Notes under the pieces: generated by a model
The model's database searches: none
Seen by the model: the letters and a program-made list of their open reading frames with translations, nothing else
Told to the model about the DNA's origin: nothing
NCBI GenBank assembly: GCA_019323655.1
Contig: JAHWGX010000038.1
Span: 1 to 10,898 of the forward strand
DNA length: 10,898 nucleotides
DNA from: Candidatus Woesearchaeota archaeon
GTDB taxonomy: Archaea > Nanobdellota > Nanobdellia > Woesearchaeales > GW2011-AR4
Reading direction: 5' to 3'
Translations under genes and position numbers: made by a program
Shown: one piece after another, positions 5,774-10,898 of the stretch
Position numbering within the stretch: the stretch's first letter is position 1
Layout of the letters: each line of letters starts with the position of its first letter

Positions 5774-8185
5774 ATGCCGGAAAAAGAGCTTAAATTAAAA
5801 GTCGCGGAAGCGATACAGGATGATGTAAATAAAGGCATAGTTAGGATGGACTCCAGCTTCCTTAGCGGAATAGGAGTAAGGCCAGGAGACATAGTTGAGC
5901 TGGAAGGGGAAAGAAAGACAGTAGCAATTGCAGACAGGGCATATCCCGGAGACATAGGCCTCAACATCATAAGGATGGACGGCATAATAAGAAAAAACTC
6001 AAAGACAGGAATAGGGGAGATAATAAAAGTAAAGAAAGCTGATGTAAAAGAGGGGAAAAAAGTCATTATAGCCCCTGCCAGAAAAGGAATTATAATAAGG
6101 GCCAGCCCGGAAATATTCAAGCAGGGCCTGCTTGGAAGGGCTTTGCTTAAAGGCGATATAGTCTCTTTAGGGGGGACAAGAAGAAGACGCTCAACAATGA
6201 CAGACAGCCCTTTCTTTGAGGACATTTTTAATATTCTTGATGAGAGCTCTGTGGGTTTTGGTTTTGGGGATGTGAAGTTCATTGTTGTTGATACAACCCC
6301 CAAGCAGCCGGTTGTTGTTACCGAGCAGACAGAAGTTGTGTTTAATCCCGAGGCAGTTGAAGTCAAGGAAGAGCTTGTGCCGGAAGTTACATATGAGGAC
6401 ATCGGCGGATTGGATGAAGAGGTCAAGAAAATAAGGGAAATGGTCGAGCTGCCGTTAAAGCACCCGGAGATTTTTGAAAGGCTTGGCATTGAAGCCCCCA
6501 AGGGCGTTTTACTGCACGGCCCGCCGGGAACAGGAAAAACATTGCTGGCAAAAGCTGTAGCAAATGAAACAAACTCACATTTTATTTTAATAAACGGGCC
6601 CGAGATTATGAGCAAGTATTACGGGCAGAGCGAAGAAAACATCAGGAAGAAATTTGAAGAGGCTGAAAAAAACGCTCCGAGCATAATTTTTATTGATGAA
6701 ATAGACGCAATTGCAAGCAAGAGGGAAGAGATAAAAGGGGAAGTTGAAAGGCGCGTAGTAGCCCAGCTTCTTGCATTAATGGACGGCTTGAAGTCAAGAG
6801 GCAAGGTTGTTGTTATCGCTGCCACTAATGTCCCGAATATCCTTGACCCTGCATTAAGAAGGCCAGGAAGGTTTGACAGGGAAGTGGAAATAGGAGTTCC
6901 AAGCAAGGAAGGCAGGCTGAAAATTCTGAAAATCCACACAAGAAACATGCCTCTTTCCAAGAATGTCAATTTGAAAGAAATAGCCTCAATTACACATGGA
7001 TTTGTAGGGGCTGATTTGGCATCCTTGGCAAAAGAAGCTGCAATGGTTGTTTTGAGAAAGATATTTCCTGACCTAAAGCTGCAGGAAGAGGAGCCGATAT
7101 CAAAAGAGCTTCTTGAAAAATTAAGGATAAACCAGAAGGACTTCAAGGAAGCCCTGAAAGTTGTAAGGCCGTCTGCATTAAGGGAAGTTCTTGTTGAAGT
7201 TCCAAATATAAAATGGTCAGATGTCGGAGGAATGGAAGATGTCAAGCAGGAGCTTATAGAGGCGGTTGAGTGGCCTTTGAAATACCCTGAGTCGTTTAAG
7301 AGATTAGGCGTTAAGCCCCCAAAAGGGATACTGCTTTACGGCGCTCCAGGAACCGGAAAAACAATGCTGGCAAAGGCAGTTGCAAACGAAAGCCAGTCAA
7401 ATTTCATTTTAGTCAAAGGCCCCGAGCTTTTGTCAAAATGGGTTGGCGAGTCGGAAAAGGCTGTAAGGGAAGTTTTCAAGAAAGCAAGGCAGGTAAGCCC
7501 ATGCATCATTTTTTTTGATGAGATAGACAGCTTAGCGCCAAGAAGAGGCTTAAGCTCAGACAGCCATGTAAGCGAGAGGGTTGTTAACCAATTGCTTACG
7601 GAAATAGACGGCTTGGAGGAGATGCATGATGTGGTTATTATAGCTGCAACAAACAGGCCAGATATTATTGATACTTCCCTTTTGAGGCCGGGAAGGTTTG
7701 ACAGGATGATTTTAACCCCTATCCCTGATGAGAAAACAAGGCTGGAAATATTTAAGGTGCATACAAGAGGAATGCCTCTGAAAGTCGATGGCGCCAAGGC
7801 TGAAAAGCAAAAGAAAAAAAATAATATCCCAAGCAAAATGGCTATAGACGAAGCAGTGCAGGAAAAAGATTTAGAACAATCATCCAAGGAAGGAGATATT
7901 AAGATTAATAGCAAAAGAGAATCATTTTTATTAGACTTAGCAAAAAAAACAGAAGGCTATGCAGGCGCAGACATAGAGTCTGTCTGCAGGGAAGCTGCAA
8001 TATTTGCCTTAAGGGAAAGCAGGGAATCAAAGGAAATAACAGCTAAGCATTTTAACAAAGCCCTGGAAAAAGTTCCCCCCTCAGTAAACAAGGAAATAGA
8101 AAAATCCTATGAGGAGATAAGGGAGTCCTTAAGCGCAGCAAGGGCAAAAGAAATGCAGAAAGAAAAGCCTGTTTATATGGGCTGA
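5774..8185 (+). CDS. cdc48: Cdc48/VCP (p97)-type AAA+ ATPase
   Basis: This 803-residue protein is a full-length archaeal Cdc48, a hexameric unfoldase that extracts or unfolds proteins, often for the proteasome. Order: N-domain (about 1-190), D1 ring (about 205-460) and D2 ring (about 476-765). D1 has Walker A GPPGTGKT (249-256), Walker B IIFIDEID (304-311) and pore loop KYYG (281-284). D2 has GAPGTGKT (523-530), IIFFDEID (578-585) and pore loop KWVG (555-558). Both rings carry RPGRFDR arginine-finger segments, so both look active. An unusual charged insertion of about 45 residues (672-716) lies in the D2 lid, between MPLKV and the helix before TEGYAGADIE. The tail ends VYMG, close to but not a true proteasome-docking HbYX end. 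The start is ATG 5774 because the upstream TTG would fall at or before the predicted transcription start. Confidence 0.97.
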   Translation: MPEKELKLKVAEAIQDDVNKGIVRMDSSFLSGIGVRPGDIVELEGERKTVAIADRAYPGDIGLNIIRMDGIIRKNSKTGIGEIIKVKKADVKEGKKVIIAPARKGIIIRASPEIFKQGLLGRALLKGDIVSLGGTRRRRSTMTDSPFFEDIFNILDESSVGFGFGDVKFIVVDTTPKQPVVVTEQTEVVFNPEAVEVKEELVPEVTYEDIGGLDEEVKKIREMVELPLKHPEIFERLGIEAPKGVLLHGPPGTGKTLLAKAVANETNSHFILINGPEIMSKYYGQSEENIRKKFEEAEKNAPSIIFIDEIDAIASKREEIKGEVERRVVAQLLALMDGLKSRGKVVVIAATNVPNILDPALRRPGRFDREVEIGVPSKEGRLKILKIHTRNMPLSKNVNLKEIASITHGFVGADLASLAKEAAMVVLRKIFPDLKLQEEEPISKELLEKLRINQKDFKEALKVVRPSALREVLVEVPNIKWSDVGGMEDVKQELIEAVEWPLKYPESFKRLGVKPPKGILLYGAPGTGKTMLAKAVANESQSNFILVKGPELLSKWVGESEKAVREVFKKARQVSPCIIFFDEIDSLAPRRGLSSDSHVSERVVNQLLTEIDGLEEMHDVVIIAATNRPDIIDTSLLRPGRFDRMILTPIPDEKTRLEIFKVHTRGMPLKVDGAKAEKQKKKNNIPSKMAIDEAVQEKDLEQSSKEGDIKINSKRESFLLDLAKKTEGYAGADIESVCREAAIFALRESRESKEITAKHFNKALEKVPPSVNKEIEKSYEEIRESLSAARAKEMQKEKPVYMG

Positions 8186-8202
8186 TTACATTAAAACCCG
8201 AT

Positions 8203-8224
8203 TATTCTTTTAAGAATATTTTTT
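8203..8224 (+). terminator. Hairpin plus T-run terminator after cdc48
   Basis: TATTCTT (8203-8209) pairs with AAGAATA (8212-8218), followed directly by six Ts (8219-8224). It ends 18 bases after the cdc48 stop codon begins its downstream spacer and precedes the next promoter. The hairpin may be incidental, since archaea need mainly the T-run. Confidence 0.6.
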
Positions 8225-8234
8225 GCAGGAAATA

Positions 8235-8242
8235 TTATAAAT
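8235..8242 (+). promoter_or_regulatory. TATA box of the 131-residue hypothetical gene
   Basis: TTATAAAT ends 21 bases before ATG 8264, predicting a leaderless mRNA. The in-frame TTG at 8258 would lie upstream of the predicted transcript, so ATG 8264 is preferred. Confidence 0.6.
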
Positions 8243-8263
8243 AAGCCGGAAGGTTTTTTGGGG

Positions 8264-8659
8264 ATGGTAACTGGTGGCGCAAAGGGAGCAATTACAAGCG
8301 AAGGAACAGATGTTAAAACATATGTTGGTTATGTTATTCCATATGAACTTTTGCCTCTACCTGGCAAACCTAAGTGTGAAGGGTTATACATCCCTGAAAA
8401 AAGGATAGCGATAGTTTCAGAAGAAGATGAAATCTCTTTTATACCTATTGAAGAGGGTAGTACATATGAGAGAACTCTTGAGGTAATAATCAGAAATAAC
8501 CCTCACCTTAATACAGAGAAATTTACTGAGTCTCAACTATACTGGATGAGTATGTTGGATAAATCCATGGTACATAACACAACAAAGAGAAAACAAGTAG
8601 AAGATGAACATGCCAAGTTATTGAAAATATTTGAACAAATTCGTTATGGGGCTAAATAA
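8264..8659 (+). CDS. Hypothetical protein, 131 aa, not recognised
   Basis: I do not recognise this protein. It is soluble by appearance, with no signal peptide or membrane segment. The first 65 residues are glycine- and proline-containing with likely beta strands (19-27, 38-52, 56-63), and include YVIPYELLPLPGKP at 22-35. From 67 on it looks helical, with a charged C-terminal helix at 97-127. It has a single cysteine (39), so no metal-binding cluster is evident. The gene sits alone between a terminator and the gatD promoter, with its own TATA box, so it is not co-transcribed with obvious partners. Codon use is AT-rich, including AGA/AGG arginines. It may be lineage-specific. Confidence 0.75.
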   Translation: MVTGGAKGAITSEGTDVKTYVGYVIPYELLPLPGKPKCEGLYIPEKRIAIVSEEDEISFIPIEEGSTYERTLEVIIRNNPHLNTEKFTESQLYWMSMLDKSMVHNTTKRKQVEDEHAKLLKIFEQIRYGAK

Positions 8660-8682
8660 TAATCTCACCATTTTCCACAACC

Positions 8683-8690
8683 TTTAAATA
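8683..8690 (+). promoter_or_regulatory. TATA box of gatD
   Basis: TTTAAATA ends exactly 22 bases before ATG 8713, the same sequence and spacing as for the gene at 4251. No Shine-Dalgarno site is present, so a leaderless mRNA is predicted. Confidence 0.65.
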
Positions 8691-8712
8691 AACCCTTATT
8701 TCTTTTTCACCT

Positions 8713-10011
8713 ATGGATGCAAAACCTGGTGACAGGGTTAGGGTAATAACTGATTCTGACATTAAAGAGGGGATTCTTATGCCCAACGAGGAGACTGATT
8801 CTGTTGTTATAAAGCTGGATAACGGCTATAATGTGGGGATTGACAACAGGAGGGTAAAGGAAATAAAAATTACAGAGAAGTACAAGCCAAAGGAAACCCA
8901 TGCCAAAAAGGAAATCAGGAAAGACAGCAAAAAGCCGAATATAACAATACTCCATACAGGAGGCACAATAGCAAGCAAGGTTGATTACAGGACAGGTGCT
9001 GTTTATTCTTCTTTTAACCCGGAGGATATTCTGCAAATGTTTCCGGAATTGTTTAAAATTGCCAATTTTAATTCTAAGCTGATATCCAATATGTGGAGCG
9101 ATGACTTAAGGTTTAAAAATTTTGAAGTTATTGCAGAGGCTATTGAAAAAGAAGCAAAAAAAGGCATAGATGGAATAATAATAGGTATTGGAACTGACAA
9201 TTTAGCGGTTGCCTCTGCTGCGTTGGCATTTATAGTAGAAGAAACACCTCTGCCTATTTTGTTGGTTGGTGCGCAAAGAAGCTCTGACAGGGGCAGTTCT
9301 GATGCTGCAATGAACCTTATATGCGCTGCAGAGTTCATTGCAAAAACAGATTTTGCCGGAGTTGCTATCTGCATGCATGAAAGCAGCGGTGATAACAGCT
9401 GTGGAATATTTCCGGCTGCAAAAACAAGAAAATTGCACTCATCAAGAAGGGATGCATTCAAGCCAGTCAACGACAGCCTGATAGCAAGAATAAGCTATGA
9501 GTCAAGAAAAATAGAATTCATCAAAAAAGATTATTTGAAGAAAGACCAAAAAAGAAAATTGGTGGTGAAGCCAAAAATGGAAGATAAAGTCGGCTTGTTG
9601 AAAATCCATGTCAATATGTTTCCAGAGCAGTTTGAATTCTACAAAGGCTATAAAGGATTGGTGATAGAGGGAACAGGGCTTGGCCATACGCCCGGGCAAG
9701 TTCCAAATGAATGGTGCAAGATTCATGAAAAAATCTATCCGGCAATTAAAAAGGTGATTGATTCCGGATGTATTGTAGTGATGACTACCCAGTGCCTGTT
9801 TGGAAGGGTGCATATGCATGTTTATGACAAAGGGGTGGACTTGGCAAAGCTTGGTGTAATCCCCGGAGACGACATGCTCCCAGAAACAGCTTTTGTGAAA
9901 TTAGCATGGCTTTTGGGAAATTACAGGAAAAACGAAGTCAAAGAGCTTATAAGAAAAAATTTGAGGGGAGAAATTAATGAAAGGCTGTTGAAGGAGGAGT
10001 TTTTGGGTTAA
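8713..10011 (+). CDS. gatD: Glu-tRNA(Gln) amidotransferase subunit D (GatD)
   Basis: GatD is the asparaginase-like subunit of the archaeal GatDE complex. It releases ammonia from glutamine, and GatE uses it to turn Glu-tRNA(Gln) into Gln-tRNA(Gln) in the cytosol. The 432 residues match the usual length. The N-terminal barrel is about 1-70. The asparaginase domain begins with ILHTGGTIAS (catalytic Thr85), then GTDN with Thr161 and Asp162, LVGAQRSSDR at 184-193, and TRKLHSSRRDAF with the likely catalytic Lys240. Further GatD marks are VIEGTGLGH and TTQCLFGRVHMHVY. The usual HGTDTM reads IGTDNL here, but the catalytic Thr and Asp remain. gatE is not in the window. The 3' end overlaps the convergent regulator gene by four bases. 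Confidence 0.96.
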   Translation: MDAKPGDRVRVITDSDIKEGILMPNEETDSVVIKLDNGYNVGIDNRRVKEIKITEKYKPKETHAKKEIRKDSKKPNITILHTGGTIASKVDYRTGAVYSSFNPEDILQMFPELFKIANFNSKLISNMWSDDLRFKNFEVIAEAIEKEAKKGIDGIIIGIGTDNLAVASAALAFIVEETPLPILLVGAQRSSDRGSSDAAMNLICAAEFIAKTDFAGVAICMHESSGDNSCGIFPAAKTRKLHSSRRDAFKPVNDSLIARISYESRKIEFIKKDYLKKDQKRKLVVKPKMEDKVGLLKIHVNMFPEQFEFYKGYKGLVIEGTGLGHTPGQVPNEWCKIHEKIYPAIKKVIDSGCIVVMTTQCLFGRVHMHVYDKGVDLAKLGVIPGDDMLPETAFVKLAWLLGNYRKNEVKELIRKNLRGEINERLLKEEFLG

Positions 10012-10448
10012 ACTTCATTTAGTATAACCATGGTCTGTGTTTTCTCTATTCCATCAATATTTCTTAGGTCTTTCGTAACAAAATTATCCAATTCCTCAAT
10101 ACTTCCGACTCTCAGTGTTATGATTATGTCTGTCCCGCCGGTAACCATTGCGCAAGCTTCAACACATCCTTGCTGCTTTAGTTTTTTTGCCAAATCGTAT
10201 TGGGACATATTTTTTTCCTTCAAAAATTTGTAGTCCACTACAATATTTATGTATGCGGCAATGTTTTTCCCTACCTTTGTGCTATCCAGCTCTACAGTGT
10301 ATTTTCTTATTATTCCCTCTTTTTTTAATTTTTTAATCCTATTATGGACAGTTGTTATTGGAATTAAGGTTTTCTTTGAAATCTGTTGAGTAGATAAATT
10401 ACTGTTCTCCTTTAATATTTGTATGATTGACTCATCTTTTTTGTCCAT
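10008..10448 (-). CDS. Lrp/AsnC-family transcriptional regulator
   Basis: The 146-residue protein has the standard two-part layout. An N-terminal winged helix-turn-helix spans about 4-54 (DESIIQILKENSNLSTQQIS, recognition helix near 30-42 with TTVHNRIKKLKKEGII). A RAM ligand-sensing and oligomerisation domain spans about 62-140 with VTGGTDIIITLRV at 102-114. Such proteins bind DNA as dimers to octamers and respond to amino acids; which one is not visible. It is convergent with gatD, the two stop codons overlapping. A TATA box at 10472-10479 on the minus strand lies 23 bases before the ATG, giving a leaderless mRNA. A perfect palindrome over the predicted transcription start suggests self-repression. 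Confidence 0.93.
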   Translation of the reverse strand: MDKKDESIIQILKENSNLSTQQISKKTLIPITTVHNRIKKLKKEGIIRKYTVELDSTKVGKNIAAYINIVVDYKFLKEKNMSQYDLAKKLKQQGCVEACAMVTGGTDIIITLRVGSIEELDNFVTKDLRNIDGIEKTQTMVILNEV

Positions 10449-10449
10449 T

Positions 10450-10479
10450 ATGGAATAAATATTCCATTTTTTATTTAAA
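10450..10479 (-). promoter_or_regulatory. Promoter and palindromic operator of the Lrp gene
   Basis: On the minus strand TTTAAATA (10472-10479) is the TATA box. Between it and the ATG lies ATGGAATA-AA-TATTCCAT (10450-10467), a perfect 8-bp inverted repeat with a 2-base spacer. It covers the predicted transcription start, where bound protein would block the polymerase. This is a typical place for Lrp-family autoregulation; binding itself is inferred. Confidence 0.65.
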
Positions 10480-10495
10480 TCTTTCTATTTTCTGC

Positions 10496-10524
10496 AATAT
10501 TTTCCAATTTTTTTGAAAAATATT
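10496..10524. other. AT-rich imperfect inverted repeat in the divergent intergenic region
   Basis: AATATTTTCC (10496-10505) and GAAAAATATT (10515-10524) match as an inverted repeat at nine of ten positions. They lie between the Lrp gene and the divergent small ORF and could be a second binding site. In such AT-rich DNA this may be chance. Confidence 0.35.
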
Positions 10525-10575
10525 AAAATAATCTTAGTATAACTCACTTTAGTAAACAAAACAAGGTGGCTAACA

Positions 10576-10632
10576 ATGTCATACGAAGCAGAATTCGATG
10601 ATATAGTTTATGAAACTGAAGAAACAGAATAA
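10576..10632 (+). CDS. Possible 18-residue acidic peptide
   Basis: ATG 10576 opens an 18-codon frame, MSYEAEFDDIVYETEETE, ending at TAA 10630. It is strongly acidic, with eight Glu/Asp after residue 3 and no Lys or Arg. AAGGTGG (10563-10569), six bases before the ATG, is a good Shine-Dalgarno site, and TATA-like sequences lie at 10521-10531 and 10538-10543. It is divergent from the Lrp gene and shares its upstream region, so that regulator may control it. No family is recognised. The ribosome site is the main reason to list it; it might also be a leader peptide or chance. Confidence 0.4.
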   Translation: MSYEAEFDDIVYETEETE

Positions 10633-10727
10633 TTAAAGAATAGAAACTTCAAAAAATAAAGATTCTTGATGCCATTAAATATGATCGTATTCTATTGAAA
10701 TAATTTGAATTTCTCAAAAAAATAAGA

Positions 10728-10735
10728 TTTATATG
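10728..10735 (+). promoter_or_regulatory. TATA box of the MJ1316-domain gene
   Basis: TTTATATG lies 36 bases before ATG 10772, giving a leader of roughly 10-15 bases that includes AAGGGGA (10761-10767), a weak ribosome site. The stretch 10633-10727 upstream is AT-rich and holds nothing else I recognise. Confidence 0.55.
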
Positions 10736-10771
10736 CATCAAATGGGTTTAGGTGCAATCAAAGGGGAATAA

Positions 10772-10898
10772 ATGCAGCCAATCCAAAACCTTCTGAACAA
10801 AATAAAGTGGGACAAAAGGGAAGACCCAAAGCAGTATTCCATTTTCTATTATGACAGGATTCTGAAGAAATTAATAAAAGTCCCCTATGCCAAAATCA
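10772..10898 (+). CDS. MJ1316/DUF504 (UPF0248) family protein, 5' part only
   Basis: Forty-two codons are present before the window ends. LLNKIKWDKREDPKQYSIFY (7-26) followed by YDR.. and IKVPYAKI (35-42) matches the start of the DUF504/UPF0248 family, now called the MJ1316 RNA cyclic-group end recognition domain. Family proteins are usually about 75-90 residues in archaea, so roughly half is missing. They are predicted from genome context, not biochemistry, to bind RNA ends with a 2',3'-cyclic phosphate, such as those made by tRNA splicing. The start follows AAGGGGA at suitable spacing and has a TATA box upstream. Confidence 0.85.
   Translation, partial: MQPIQNLLNKIKWDKREDPKQYSIFYYDRILKKLIKVPYAKI

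Noticed and set aside
5755..6615. 286-codon minus-strand frame opposite cdc48 (also 6619-7245 and 7336-7914)
   Set aside because: Serine/leucine-rich shadows produced by the codon bias of cdc48; the plus-strand protein is unambiguous.

Overview
The window is archaeal. The 16S rRNA ends in a standard anti-Shine-Dalgarno tail, a tRNA-Ala lies between 16S and 23S as in euryarchaeal and DPANN rRNA operons, protein genes have TATA-box promoters and often no leader, and the proteins include Cdc48, GatD, an L41e-like peptide and an MJ1316/DUF504 domain. Moderate-to-low GC, AGA/AGG arginine codons and tRNA introns at unusual positions fit a DPANN-type lineage (a Woesearchaeota/Pacearchaeota-like genome is a guess). 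The exact taxon cannot be fixed by eye.

Layout. Bases 1-615 are the 3' part of 16S rRNA, with a lineage-specific stem inserted in one hairpin. Bases 664-800 are tRNA-Ala(UGC), interrupted twice, in the D-loop and in the T-loop. Bases about 1001-3900 are a complete 23S rRNA closed by an 11-bp processing stem and followed by a T-rich terminator. No 5S gene is seen. Bases 3931-4250 hold no gene but contain alternative hairpins and a palindrome. At 4251-4658 is a four-helix-bundle (23S intervening-sequence/S23 family) protein gene with bacterial-looking arginine codons. At 4715-4881 is tRNA-Glu(UUC) with a 92-nt T-loop intron. Then come a very short L41e-like ribosomal protein gene (about 5011-5115), a small protein with a SecB-like pattern (5175-5597), a two-ring Cdc48 ATPase (5774-8185), an unrecognised 131-residue protein (8264-8659), GatD (8713-10011), a convergent Lrp/AsnC regulator on the minus strand (10008-10448), an 18-codon acidic ORF (10576-10632) and the start of an MJ1316/DUF504 protein (10772 to the edge).

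How the genes work together. Most of the window is translation machinery: rRNA, two tRNAs, L41e, and GatD, which with GatE makes Gln-tRNA(Gln). Cdc48 and the SecB-like protein would serve protein quality control. Almost every protein gene has its own promoter, so this looks like a row of single-gene units rather than one operon.

The most notable signal is in the tRNAs. Three insertions, two of them in T-loops at the same site (59/60), fold into bulge-helix-bulge-like structures whose predicted cuts restore standard tRNA loops. This implies a splicing endonuclease with broad specificity.
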